DNA of 22,024 bases, from positions 1-22,024 of the forward strand of contig CAYJPA010000093.1 in NCBI GenBank assembly GCA_964371945.1, written 5' to 3'. This DNA is from CAYJPA01 sp964371945. GTDB lineage: Bacteria; Chloroflexota; Chloroflexia; Thermomicrobiales; UBA6265. Below are positions 1-6,753 of this stretch, piece after piece (the first letter of the stretch is position 1; the number at the start of each line of letters is the position of its first letter). The position numbers and the translations under genes were made by a program. Under the pieces are notes generated by a model. It did not search any database and was not told the origin of the DNA. It saw only the letters and a list, made by a program, of their open reading frames with translations.

Positions 1-2
1 GC

Positions 3-89
3 TGGACCGCCACCGAAACCCGCAAACGATACGACCAGGAGGACTACGCGATCGACCTCATCCGTTACGTTCGACGGCTACCCGCGTAG
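3..89 (+). CDS. 3' end of an unknown protein-coding gene (partial)
   Basis: The frame beginning at base 3 is open from the window edge to a TAG at 87-89 and gives 28 residues ending in DLIRYVRRLPA. The composition (charged, with an IxLIRYVRxLP-like end) resembles the last helix of some small c-type cytochromes, but no haem motif is visible in this fragment, so the function is not assigned. The intergenic stretch that follows (90-304) contains a GGCCTCGAGGCC palindrome at 182-193 and then the operators of the next module. Confidence 0.35.
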   Translation, partial: WTATETRKRYDQEDYAIDLIRYVRRLPA

Positions 90-223
90 CACTGACCCGC
101 CGCCGCGATCTCCCTGGGCGGATTGGTGTAACGCTGTACAGAGCGCCGCGAACGATCTCCCAACCGCGGTTCCAGATCAAAGGCCTCGAGGCCGGTCACG
201 GCCGCCAGAGGCCGGCTCGTCCG

Positions 224-241
224 TGTCAAGTACACTTGACA
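224..241. promoter_or_regulatory. Palindromic operator 1 of the XRE/membrane-protein module
   Basis: TGTCAAGT-AC-ACTTGACA is an 8-bp perfect inverted repeat with a 2-bp centre. Its last six bases are TTGACA (236-241), a consensus -35 hexamer; TATCGT at 259-264 lies 17 bp downstream as a possible -10. A repressor bound here would cover the -35. It matches operator 2 at every arm base and lies 40 bp from it, about four helical turns, so both sites face the same side of the DNA. The likely binder is the small XRE protein encoded at 718-912 (inference). Confidence 0.75.
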
Positions 242-263
242 TCACCGCGATTGCCGGCTATCG

Positions 264-281
264 TGTCAAGTGTACTTGACA
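264..281. promoter_or_regulatory. Palindromic operator 2 of the XRE/membrane-protein module
   Basis: TGTCAAGT-GT-ACTTGACA has the same arms as operator 1; only the central dinucleotide is reversed (the two sites are exact reverse complements). It starts at the end of the possible -10, where transcription would begin, and ends 10 bp before the Shine-Dalgarno sequence GGAAGGA (292-298). Confidence 0.75.
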
Positions 282-304
282 CCGCACGATTGGAAGGACA
301 ACTC

Positions 305-721
305 GTGCACGCACACATCCAGACCGGCGGTCTTCAGGACTCGATCAAGCTCACCGCTCGTTTTATGTTCTGGACAATCGCCTGGGTTGCCACCGTTGCC
401 CTGGCCAGTTTCGGTCCTAAATTCCTGTGGGATTCGCAACCGGCGGTGAGCTGGGCCGCGGTTGCCATCAATGTTGCCGCCGGCATCGGCTGGATCGTTG
501 CCCACGCCCGCTTTCTCCGAGGAATCGATGAACTGCAACGCAAGATCATGCAGGATGCGCTCGCGGTCACCCTCGGCGTGGGATGGGTCGCCGGGTTCGC
601 CTACACCATCGCTGACATGGCCGACCTCATTTCCTTCAATGCCGATCTCGGCGTCTTCTCCGCACTCCTGGCAGTCGCCTACATGACCGCCATCGCCCTT
701 GGCAATTTCAGATTCCGATGA
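305..721 (+). CDS. Four-helix integral membrane protein paired with an XRE regulator
   Basis: The reading frame is open from a TTG at 236, but that start lies inside operator 1. GTG at 305 has GGAAGGA (292-298) six bases upstream, so I choose it, giving 138 aa. Four hydrophobic segments are visible: near residues 20-38, 48-70, 84-103 and 111-133. Between helices 2 and 3 is a conserved-looking charged stretch, LRGIDELQRKIMQDALA; similar DELQRRI..EA loops are known from small four-helix proteins encoded beside tiny XRE regulators. The stop overlaps the next start (ATGA), so the two genes are translationally coupled. Function is unknown; a role in membrane sensing or stress has been proposed for such pairs only by analogy. 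Confidence 0.75.
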   Translation: MHAHIQTGGLQDSIKLTARFMFWTIAWVATVALASFGPKFLWDSQPAVSWAAVAINVAAGIGWIVAHARFLRGIDELQRKIMQDALAVTLGVGWVAGFAYTIADMADLISFNADLGVFSALLAVAYMTAIALGNFRFR

Positions 722-912
722 AGAACCGCCTCCGAGACCTTCGCGCTGAACGCAACTGGACCCAGGCAGACCTGGCCCTGCTCGTCAGCGTGTCAAGACA
801 GACGGTCAACGCAATCGAGAAAGGGAAGTTCGACCCAAGCCTCCCGCTCGCCTTCCGCCTCGCCAAACTCTTCAACCTAAAAGTCGAAGAGGTCTTTCTC
901 GACGGACAATGA
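718..912 (+). CDS. Small XRE-family HTH transcriptional regulator (YozG-like)
   Basis: A 64-aa protein that is almost entirely one Cro/CI-type helix-turn-helix: LRAERNWTQADLALLVSVSR followed by QTVNAIEKGKFDPSLPLAFRLAKLF and an EEVF end, the typical pattern of the 65-70-aa YozG-like group. It has no sensor domain. ATG at 718 overlaps the upstream stop by four bases. The twin TGTCAAGT-NN-ACTTGACA palindromes upstream of the module are the obvious candidates for autoregulatory binding sites. Family assignment is firm from sequence; the DNA target is inference. Confidence 0.92.
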   Translation: MKNRLRDLRAERNWTQADLALLVSVSRQTVNAIEKGKFDPSLPLAFRLAKLFNLKVEEVFLDGQ

Positions 913-933
913 AGGAGTCGCACTCCGCCCCCC

Positions 934-1013
934 ACCAGTCGGCTTCGAGCCGACTTATTTGAATGAGCGCGGACTTTAGTCCAGCGACTCCACCGCCAAG
1001 ATCATCCAGAACG
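934..1013 (+). repeat. Hairpin-bearing intergenic repeat, copy 1
   Basis: This block is repeated at 1098-1176. It opens with a perfect 8-bp stem, AGTCGGCT-TCG-AGCCGACT (937-955), continues with a shared core (CTTAT/GAGCGCGG) and a second hairpin, GGACT-TT-AGTCC (971-982), then the shared CAGCGACTCCACCGCCAA and a similar end. It is non-coding and lies between the XRE gene and the next gene. Confidence 0.8.
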
Positions 1014-1097
1014 GCCGCTCTTTTCGTCCAGAACATACGACGAGCGCGACGTTCACCGTCAAATCCGCTCTCTCACAGACCTTGACGCCACGATCGA

Positions 1098-1176
1098 CCA
1101 GGCGGCTTCGAGCCGCCTTATGTAACTGAGCGCGGGCTTGAATCCAGCGACTCCACCGCCAAAATCCATGAGAACG
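1098..1176 (+). repeat. Hairpin-bearing intergenic repeat, copy 2
   Basis: Direct repeat of 934-1013. The first hairpin is GGCGGCT-TCG-AGCCGCC (1101-1117): both arms differ from copy 1 in a matching way, so pairing is kept. The second hairpin is degenerate (GGGCT/AATCC). The copies are about 160 bp apart. Bases 913-1282 as a whole contain no credible gene. Confidence 0.8.
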
Positions 1177-1282
1177 ACAAATCCACAAGCCGCCGATTCG
1201 GTTAACATAAACCCTCGTCTGCCCGTTCCAGACGCTACGCCGCCTGGAACCAACCCCACAAAGAAGCGAGGAATTCTCGATC

Positions 1283-1720
1283 ATGCCACTCACTGGAGAA
1301 TACGAGCCAAGCACGTTGGATTGGGCCCGCGAACAGGCCGAGCTCGTCGAAAGCTCCGACGGCGCCAAGGGAACCGAGATGAACGGCATGCCGATCATCC
1401 TGGTGACCTCGGTCGGCTCGAAATCCGGCAAGCTCCGCAAAACGCCGCTGATGCGCGTCGAGCACAACGGCGAGTACGCGCTGGTCGCATCGCTCGGCGG
1501 CGCCCCGAAAAACCCGGTCTGGTACTACAACATCAAGCAAAACCCGCACATCGAGCTTCGGGATGGCACCGAAAACCACGATTACACGGCCCGCGAGGTC
1601 TTCGACGACGAGAAGGCGATCTGGTGGGAGCGAGCGGTCGCGGCTTACCCAGACTACGCCGACTACCAAAAGAAAACGACCCGAGCAATCCCGGTCTTCG
1701 TCGCGACAAAGATGGAGTAG
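1283..1720 (+). CDS. Deazaflavin (F420)-dependent nitroreductase-family oxidoreductase
   Basis: A 145-aa protein of the Ddn-like family, single split-beta-barrel domain. Recognisable family blocks are the opening EQAELVESSDGAKGTEMNG, the VTSVGSKSGKLRKTPLMRVE strand (residues about 42-61), the ALVASLGGAPKNPVWYYNI turn (about 68-86), and an ending PDYADYQKKTTRAIPVFV. Known members use reduced F420 to reduce quinones or nitro compounds; the physiological substrate here cannot be told. ATG at 1283 has GAGGAA (1268-1273) nine bases upstream. It is a single-gene unit, convergent with a second family member at 1947-2312. Confidence 0.9.
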   Translation: MPLTGEYEPSTLDWAREQAELVESSDGAKGTEMNGMPIILVTSVGSKSGKLRKTPLMRVEHNGEYALVASLGGAPKNPVWYYNIKQNPHIELRDGTENHDYTAREVFDDEKAIWWERAVAAYPDYADYQKKTTRAIPVFVATKME

Positions 1721-1946
1721 CTCCTCAACCGAGCTCCCGGGCCAGATAATGGCGAAATCGAGCTTACGATTTCTAGATCCGCGTAGGCGCGGGACAACGT
1801 CGTGGCGGCGTATGGCATACGCCCGTCGCATCCGAACGTGTATGTCCAATCAATCCGCGTTGCTCAACCACCGGTCCGTCGAGCGAATTTCGCTCGTCCC
1901 GCGTGATGGGATTTGGATTGCGCCCACGACATGGCGAACATCACGC

Positions 1947-2312
1947 CTACCTGCGTGTGTCCATGCGCAACAAGTCGGACTCGTCCGAGATGGTCGGAGG
2001 CGTCTTGGTCGTTGCCGGCAGCAGCGGCCAGACCTCTCGCTTTTTCACCAATCGCGGCGACTCGAGCTCGATCTGCTCGCCGCCGATCACGAGACGTGCG
2101 GTTCCCGCATGCAGGACATTCCTGACCCAATCGGTTCGCGGCCCGTACATCGGAATGAACACGTACCCATCGGGCAGCCGGTGGGCATCGAGCGGGGTCC
2201 GGTAGGTCGTGCCGGAAGTTCGGCCCACGTGGATCAAGACCGGACTGACCCCCTTGCGGATCTGCCATGGATTGAAAACTCGTTTATTGATCCGGGCGAG
2301 CCAGCGCGGCAT
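1947..2312 (-). CDS. Second deazaflavin-type nitroreductase/quinone reductase family protein
   Basis: About 121 aa from ATG at 2312, with GAGG five bases upstream; a GTG two codons earlier (2318) is also possible. The sequence shows the family's LIHVGRTSGTTYRTPLDAH strand, the VFIPMYGPRTDWVRNVLHAG block and a C-terminus ending in a DLLRMD-type motif common in the group, so the gene is complete. It is only distantly similar to the gene at 1283 and belongs to the shorter branch of the family. The two genes face each other; bases 1721-1946 between them hold no feature I can support. Confidence 0.85.
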   Translation of the reverse strand: MPRWLARINKRVFNPWQIRKGVSPVLIHVGRTSGTTYRTPLDAHRLPDGYVFIPMYGPRTDWVRNVLHAGTARLVIGGEQIELESPRLVKKREVWPLLPATTKTPPTISDESDLLRMDTRR

Positions 2313-2562
2313 CGGCACCTCATGATCCTCATTTCCTTGTGCGCTCGCCTGCTCCTCGCATCGAGCGCGCTGGCTTTTTCGCGGCCGGTCGGTGGCCCGT
2401 CATCTGCCGTCTCTCGGCAAACGTGTCCAACAGTATTATATCACCATATACTATATCTTAGCTAGAATAAATCTTACGAGTCGACTTGGGCTCCCGACTG
2501 TCGACGCTCTCATGCCCCGACGGCAACAATCCAGCGCCGACACGCTGCGAACTCGTCGAATC
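2313..2562. other. Intergenic region with an AT-rich tract
   Basis: No gene is supported. The GC-rich DNA is interrupted at about 2432-2473 by an AT-rich stretch containing TATTATATC, CATATACTATAT and TAGAATAAATC. Read on the minus strand it offers TATAAT-like -10 hexamers for the gene starting at 2312, but no good -35 was found. CGAGTCGACT at 2477-2486 belongs to the GTCGAC-rich repeat family seen elsewhere in the window. Confidence 0.5.
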
Positions 2563-2592
2563 TGTTGCCGATTGTTGCCATTTGTTGCTTTA
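2563..2592 (+). repeat. Three 10-bp phased TGTTGC repeats
   Basis: TGTTGCCGAT, TGTTGCCATT and TGTTGCTTTA follow each other without a gap, one helical turn each. An inverted match, CGGCAACAAT, lies at 2521-2530. The arrangement looks like a cooperative protein-binding array, but no binder is known. A related pair occurs on the opposite strand at 20022-20040. Confidence 0.7.
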
Positions 2593-2639
2593 CGCGCTTG
2601 TTGACCCTGCCCCGGTCCAGAGCGAGGTGCCGTCAGAGG

Positions 2640-2669
2640 TGTGACATTTTGTGACATTCTGTGACATTG
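2640..2669 (+). repeat. Three 10-bp phased TGTGACATT repeats
   Basis: TGTGACATTT, TGTGACATTC and TGTGACATTG are consecutive decamers that differ only in the last base. They end 21 bp before the E2 stop codon on the minus strand, that is just downstream of the dehydrogenase operon. They are the second decamer array within 110 bp. Iteron or regulator binding is possible; no origin features accompany them. Confidence 0.75.
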
Positions 2670-2690
2670 CGCGCGTAGGCCCGCCCCGAT

Positions 2691-3956
2691 TTAGTAGAGC
2701 GAGGTATCACTCGAAACCTCCTCAAGCCATTTCTTCACCTGCTGCAGGAACCGCGCACCGGCGAGCCCATCGAGCACGCGGTGATCGAAGCTGAGCGAGA
2801 GGTTCATCATCGAGCGGATCGCGATCATGTCGTCGATCACCACAGGCCGTTTCACGATCGCCTCAGTCGCCAAAATCGCGACCTGCGGCTGCACCAGGAT
2901 CGGGGTCGACACGATCGAACCAAACGTGCCCGGGTTGTTGACCGTGAAGGTGCCGCCCGCCACATCGTCCGGTTTCAATGTCCCGGCGCGGGCTCTGCCG
3001 GCGAGATCGGCCACAGCGTGCATCAAACCGGCCAGGCTCAGCCGGTCGGCATTCCGGATCACCGGCACGACCAACCCGTCCTCGAGTCCGACCGCAACCC
3101 CGATATTGATCGCCGCGCGATGAACGATCCGATCCTCGTCCCACACCGCGTTCAACCGTGGATGATCGCGCAGCGCCAGCGTGGCGGCTTTGATCGCGAA
3201 GGGCAGAAAGGTAAGCTCGATCCCTTCGCGCCGTGCAAACTCCTCTCTCCTTGCCGCGCGGAAAGCGACGATGCCGCTCATATCAACTTCCATCACCGTT
3301 GTCACATGTGGGGCGGTGCGCTCGGAGCGAACCATGTGCTCGGCGATTGCGCGGCGCATCGGCGTCAGCGGGATCGCCTCGTCACCGGCTTCGATGCGGA
3401 TCGACGCTCTCTGCGCTGCGGGTTCCACCGCGGAAACCCGTCTCTCTTCAATCGCCGGAATTGACTCGATGTGGGCCAGGATGTCGCGCTTGGTCACCCG
3501 GCCGCCGATTCCGGTGCCGGCGACCCACGCGATCTCGATTCCGTGCTCTTCCGCGATCCGGCGAACAACCGGCGAGGATCGTGCCCTGAGCAGTTCCATC
3601 TCGTCGCGAATCCCGTTCGTTCGAGGCTCTGTTTTGACGGCTACTTCAGGAACGTCTGCCCGTGCCTCTTCAATAGAAGGAGGATGTGCGATCGAAGACC
3701 CGCCGTCCGACTCATCGATCCGGCAAATCCCCGCCCCCACCGGAACGGTCGTCTCCGGCTGCACCAGAATCTCGGTCAGCACACCAGCCACCGGAGATGG
3801 GATCTCCGAATTGACCTTGTCGGTCGTCACTTCCACCAGCGGCTCGTATTTCTCGACCCGCTCGCCGACCTGCTTCAGCCAGTTCCCAACCGTGCCCTCG
3901 GTCACACTCTCCCCGAGCCGCGGCATCGATATCGTCGTGGTGGCAGTTATGGGCAT
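2691..3956 (-). CDS. 2-oxoacid dehydrogenase E2, dihydrolipoamide acyltransferase
   Basis: A 421-aa complete E2 chain. Residues about 5-80 form one lipoyl domain with the lipoylated lysine in EVTTDKVNSE (K47). Residues about 126-162 form the peripheral subunit-binding domain (SSPVVRRIAEEHGIE ... GRVTKRDILAHI). Residues about 192-415 form the acyltransferase core ending with SFDHRVLDGLAGARFL, where H392 and D396 are the catalytic pair of the family. It moves the acyl group from E1 onto CoA. It is the last gene of an E1 alpha-E1 beta-E2 operon; the E1 sequences suggest branched-chain substrates, so bkd-type is likelier than pdh. ATG at 3956 has GGAG seven to eight bases upstream. No E3 gene is present in the window. 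Confidence 0.93.
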   Translation of the reverse strand: MPITATTTISMPRLGESVTEGTVGNWLKQVGERVEKYEPLVEVTTDKVNSEIPSPVAGVLTEILVQPETTVPVGAGICRIDESDGGSSIAHPPSIEEARADVPEVAVKTEPRTNGIRDEMELLRARSSPVVRRIAEEHGIEIAWVAGTGIGGRVTKRDILAHIESIPAIEERRVSAVEPAAQRASIRIEAGDEAIPLTPMRRAIAEHMVRSERTAPHVTTVMEVDMSGIVAFRAARREEFARREGIELTFLPFAIKAATLALRDHPRLNAVWDEDRIVHRAAINIGVAVGLEDGLVVPVIRNADRLSLAGLMHAVADLAGRARAGTLKPDDVAGGTFTVNNPGTFGSIVSTPILVQPQVAILATEAIVKRPVVIDDMIAIRSMMNLSLSFDHRVLDGLAGARFLQQVKKWLEEVSSDTSLY

Positions 3957-3968
3957 TACCTAGCTCCA

Positions 3969-4139
3969 AGCTTCAAGCTGCAAGCCACAAGCTTTGAGCA
4001 GCGGCCCGTTCGCTCCACGCCATGGGCAGACGGAGAGGCCGGGTTGCGAGGCCGTTCAATGCAATGACTTCCGAACTAGAGCCGCTCACGCTATTGATTC
4101 TTCTCGTCGCTTGCAGCTTGCAGCTTGTTGCTTGAAGCT
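3969..4139. repeat. Inverted AGCTTCAAGC/GCTTGAAGCT repeat between E1 beta and E2
   Basis: The left arm (3969-3993) reads AGCTTCAAGCTGCAAGCC and the right arm (4109-4139) is its imperfect inverse, GCTTGCAGCTTGCAGCTTG then TTGCTTGAAGCT. Each arm is itself built from CAAGCT/AGCTTG words, and about 115 bp separate them. The right arm ends inside the E1 beta stop codon (TAG at 4138-4140, minus strand), and the left arm lies in the E2 leader. It looks like a small non-coding repetitive element. Confidence 0.65.
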
Positions 4140-5181
4140 AAAAAGCGATCAACCTTCTCAACGCCGCCCCAATCTTCTCCGCATCGATCATGAACGCGTG
4201 CTCCAGCGGCGGGCTGAAAGGCATCGCCGGCACATCCGGCGCCGCCACCCGCATCACCGGTGCGTCCAGGTATGCGAACGCGCCCTCCGCGATCACCGCC
4301 GCCACCTCGCTTGCGACCGAGCAAAGCCGGTTCGCCTCGGTGACGACCAGCGCCTTCCCAGTTTTCCGCACCGAGGCAAGCACGGTCTCCTCGTCCAGCG
4401 GTTTGAGCGAGCGAAGATCGATCAACTCGATGCTCGCGCCGGTCTCCGCGGAAACGGTCGCGGCCGCTCGTTCCGCTTCATGCACCATGAACCCGTAGGT
4501 GACGATGCTCGCGTCGGCGCCCTCCCACACGACCCGGGCCTGACCGAGCGGCACCTCGTACGGACCCTCCGGCACGGGTCCCTTGATCGAGCGGTACATC
4601 TTTTTGTGCTCGAGGAAGAGGACAGGATCGTTGTCGAAGATCGCGGACCGGAGCAGCCCCTTGGCGTCAGCCGGCGTCGCCGGCACCACGACCTTCAGCC
4701 CGGGCGTGTGGACAAACATCGCCTCGATGCACTGCGAGTGATAGAGCGCGCCGTGCACGCCGCCGCCAAAAGGCGCTCGAATCACGATCGGGCACGAAAA
4801 ATCACCGTTCGAGCGGTATCGGATCCGGGCCGCCTCGTTCATGATTTGGTTCATCGCGTCGTGAATAAAGTCGAGAAACTGGATTTCGGCGATCGGCCGC
4901 AAGCCGTTGAGCGCCATCCCGATCGCGCTGCCGACGATCACCGATTCCGCCAATGGCGAATCGATCACTCGATCCTCGCCAAACTCTTCCAGCAACCCCG
5001 CCGTGACCAGGAAAACGCCGCCTCGCCGCCCGACATCCTCGCCCAGCACGACAATCCGCTCGTCGGCCCGCATCTCCTCCTGCAACGTGTCGTGAATAGC
5101 GTCGAGCAACGTTTTGGGAGTCGACGAGTCGACAAGACGACCAGTCGACTGCTCAGTTGCTTCCGCTATCTGACTGCTCAT
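4138..5181 (-). CDS. 2-oxoacid dehydrogenase E1 beta subunit (branched-chain type)
   Basis: A 347-aa transketolase-fold subunit that binds thiamine diphosphate together with E1 alpha. Family blocks in order: IVVLGEDVGRRGGVF (residues 43-57), the DSPLAESVIVGSAIGMALNG block, AEIQFLDFIHDAMNQI, the RIRYRSNGDF block, FGGGVHGALYHSQCIEAMF, LKVVVPATPADAKGLL and a C-terminal DAPVMRVAAPDVPAMPFSP. The AEIQF/IHDA pattern favours 2-oxoisovalerate over pyruvate dehydrogenase. Residues about 11-21 (QSTGRLVDSST) extend the usual N-terminus and are encoded by a GTCGAC-rich repeat (5119-5150). ATG at 5181 has only a weak ribosome-binding site. Confidence 0.93.
   Translation of the reverse strand: MSSQIAEATEQSTGRLVDSSTPKTLLDAIHDTLQEEMRADERIVVLGEDVGRRGGVFLVTAGLLEEFGEDRVIDSPLAESVIVGSAIGMALNGLRPIAEIQFLDFIHDAMNQIMNEAARIRYRSNGDFSCPIVIRAPFGGGVHGALYHSQCIEAMFVHTPGLKVVVPATPADAKGLLRSAIFDNDPVLFLEHKKMYRSIKGPVPEGPYEVPLGQARVVWEGADASIVTYGFMVHEAERAAATVSAETGASIELIDLRSLKPLDEETVLASVRKTGKALVVTEANRLCSVASEVAAVIAEGAFAYLDAPVMRVAAPDVPAMPFSPPLEHAFMIDAEKIGAALRRLIAF
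5119..5150. repeat. GTCGAC-rich palindromic repeat inside the E1 beta N-terminus
   Basis: Three GTCGAC words and one GACGAC lie in 32 bp (AGTCGACGAGTCGAC, then AAGACGACCAGTCGACT). On the minus strand it encodes TGRLVDSS in a stretch absent from typical E1 beta proteins. Related copies occur at 11627-11662, 15149-15168 and 16601-16645. Confidence 0.6.
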
Positions 5182-5216
5182 CCGCTTCTGCCTCAGCTGA
5201 TTCTCGTAGCGTTCTC

Positions 5217-5306
5217 AGCCTCGGAGAGGCTTCGCGAACTTAGCCTTGGGTTTCAACCCGAGGCCCGTGGCGTTCCATAGACGCGACGCCTGGTTGAAAC
5301 CAGGCG
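5217..5306. repeat. Three consecutive hairpins between E1 alpha and E1 beta
   Basis: The stems are AGCCTC-GGA-GAGGCT (5217-5231), CCTTGGGTT-TC-AACCCGAGG (5244-5263, one G-T pair) and CGCCTGGTT-GA-AACCAGGCG (5287-5306). The last two share a GGTT(T)CAACC-like core. The block fills most of the 173-bp gap between E1 alpha (stop 5355) and E1 beta (start 5181). There is no U-run, so simple termination is unlikely; it may tune or process the operon message, or be a mobile repeat. Confidence 0.7.
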
Positions 5307-5354
5307 CTCAAGTCGCAAAGGCGCTCCGAGCCTTAACCCTGCGACCTCATCCTC

Positions 5355-6467
5355 TTACCCCCTCACCGCCTCATAGACGTGATCCGCAAACGTGCCGGCG
5401 TCCGGCAGCGGCGATGCCTCCGCGGCGTCGGTGGCGGCATTGACCTCGTCACGGATGTCACTTGCGATTTCGGCGAGCTGAGCATCGTCGAGCGCACCGA
5501 CCTCGAGCAATCGCGCCGCGAACAGGGCGACTGGGTCGTGCGCCCGCCAGGCGAGCACCTCGTCCGAACTCCGATAGGTGCGGTCGTCGTCGTCCGAGCT
5601 GTGGGGATGAAAGCGATACAGCTTGGCCTCGATCAGGGTCGGTCCTTCGCCCCGGCGTGCTCGATCCGCGGCATCTTTCACCACTTGATACACGGCGAGG
5701 AGATCGGTGCCGTCGACCACCACTCCCGGAAAGCCGTAGCCGGCGGCGCGATCGGCGACGTTGTCGATCGCGACCTGCAGCTCTTGCGGCACCGAGATCG
5801 CGTAGCGGTTGTTCTGACAGAAGAAGATCACGGGCAATTTGTGGATCCCCGCGAAGTTGCACGCCTCGTGGAAATCGCCCTCGGACGAACCGCCTTCGCC
5901 GAAGCAGGTCAGCGAAACCTGACCGGTGCGACGAATCTTCGCGGCGTATGCCGTGCCGGTCGCGATCGAGAGCTGGGTCGAAACGACGCTCGAGCCGGTG
6001 ATGATCCGGAGTTTGGCCGAGCTGTAGTGCGAGGGCATCTGGCGCCCGCCGGAGCTCGGATCAGCCGACCGCGCCAACGCGCTCAACATGATGTCGGTGG
6101 CCGTCAGCCCGAAGGCGATGCTCAGCCCGAGATCGCGGTAATAAGGAAGGATGATGTCCAGATCGCGGTCGAGCGCAAACGCCGCGCCGATCTGCGCGGC
6201 CTCGTGTCCCTGTCCGGAAACCACAAATGGCGCTTTACCCGTTCGGTTGAGCTGCCACATGCGCTCATCGACTGCGCGTGTCAGGCCAAGCACCCGGTAC
6301 ATCTCGCGCAGCGTGTCGTGCGGGAGCCCGCCGTCTCCGATTGACGGCGGCGCGACGCTCGCGGTGATCGTGCCGGCCCCGATATCGACGTGGTCGAGCG
6401 GCAGATGGCTGCGCTGAGCCTCGGTGGGCGAAGAGGTTGTTGGTGCCGGAATGGTGTCGGTCGCCAT
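5355..6467 (-). CDS. 2-oxoacid dehydrogenase E1 alpha subunit (branched-chain type)
   Basis: A 370-aa E1 alpha chain that with E1 beta decarboxylates a 2-oxoacid on thiamine diphosphate and transfers the acyl group to E2 lipoate. After a 40-residue Ala/Thr/Pro-rich leader come the substrate and cofactor blocks: FVVSGQGHEAAQIG, ILPYYRDLGLSIAFGL, DPSSGGRQMPSHYSS, the diphosphate-binding stretch from GEGGSSEGDFHEACNFAG to the CQNNRYAISVP block, and PHSSDDDDRTYRS near residue 280. The YYRDLGL and SSDDDDR patterns are typical of branched-chain dehydrogenases. AAGGAG (6474-6479 on the plus strand as CTCCTT) lies six bases upstream of ATG 6467. It is the first gene of the operon. Confidence 0.93.
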   Translation of the reverse strand: MATDTIPAPTTSSPTEAQRSHLPLDHVDIGAGTITASVAPPSIGDGGLPHDTLREMYRVLGLTRAVDERMWQLNRTGKAPFVVSGQGHEAAQIGAAFALDRDLDIILPYYRDLGLSIAFGLTATDIMLSALARSADPSSGGRQMPSHYSSAKLRIITGSSVVSTQLSIATGTAYAAKIRRTGQVSLTCFGEGGSSEGDFHEACNFAGIHKLPVIFFCQNNRYAISVPQELQVAIDNVADRAAGYGFPGVVVDGTDLLAVYQVVKDAADRARRGEGPTLIEAKLYRFHPHSSDDDDRTYRSSDEVLAWRAHDPVALFAARLLEVGALDDAQLAEIASDIRDEVNAATDAAEASPLPDAGTFADHVYEAVRG

Positions 6468-6484
6468 TGACCGCTCCTTGCTCC

Positions 6485-6503
6485 CGCGGACGAAGCGTCC
6501 GCG
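6485..6503. promoter_or_regulatory. Hairpin in the leader of the E1 alpha gene
   Basis: CGCGGACG-AAG-CGTCCGCG is a perfect 8-bp stem with a 3-base loop, six bases upstream of the E1 alpha Shine-Dalgarno. It could affect translation of the operon or be another short palindromic repeat. Confidence 0.5.
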
Positions 6504-6607
6504 TCAAAACGTGGACTGTAGGGTAGCACGTGCGCGCCGCCCGAATCCGAATCCTTTGGTCATGAACCTCGGGCAATCGGATCGAACGCTTCTGCACAAA
6601 TTCACCA

Positions 6608-6712
6608 CTGACCGGGTACATTCCAGGTCTGCTCACCCCGATTGTGGTGATCGGACTGAATCTCTTTGGCGATGCCTTGCGTGATGCGCTGGACGTCACG
6701 CTCGACGAATAA
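6608..6712 (+). pseudogene. C-terminal fragment of a DppC/OppC-type ABC transporter permease
   Basis: The frame ending at TAA 6710-6712 gives GYIPGLLTPIVVIGLNLFGD followed by ALRDALDVTLDE. This is the well-known end of dipeptide/oligopeptide permeases (pattern PGLAI.LTVLAFNLLGDGLRDALDP). Upstream the frame is closed by a TGA at 6563-6565 and nothing permease-like remains, so only about 35 residues of the gene survive. It sits 41 bp before the hydrolase at 6754, the usual order in peptide uptake and hydrolysis operons. The family match is by memory of the motif. Confidence 0.7.
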
Positions 6713-6753
6713 ATGGTGGCGAGTAGAGACCGCGTTCTCGATCGGAGCAAGAA

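Noticed and set aside
236..304. TTG at 236 as the start of the four-helix membrane protein.
   Set aside because: It lies inside operator 1 and over the -35 hexamer, while GTG 305 follows a good Shine-Dalgarno at the usual distance.
2563..2669. The decamer arrays considered as a CRISPR or as a plasmid-type origin.
   Set aside because: There are no spacers, units are only 10 bp and no rep, dnaA or cas gene is present in the window.
3181..5280. Long plus-strand reading frames of 260 and 428 codons opposite the E2 and E1 beta genes.
   Set aside because: They are antisense to clearly homologous genes, are rich in Arg/Ser/Pro as expected from GC-rich complementary frames, and contain no recognisable domain.
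5379..6344. A 321-codon plus-strand frame opposite E1 alpha, and a 290-codon minus-strand frame across 6265-7137.
   Set aside because: Both overlap genes with strong family matches and cross gene borders without domain content; they are by-products of high GC.
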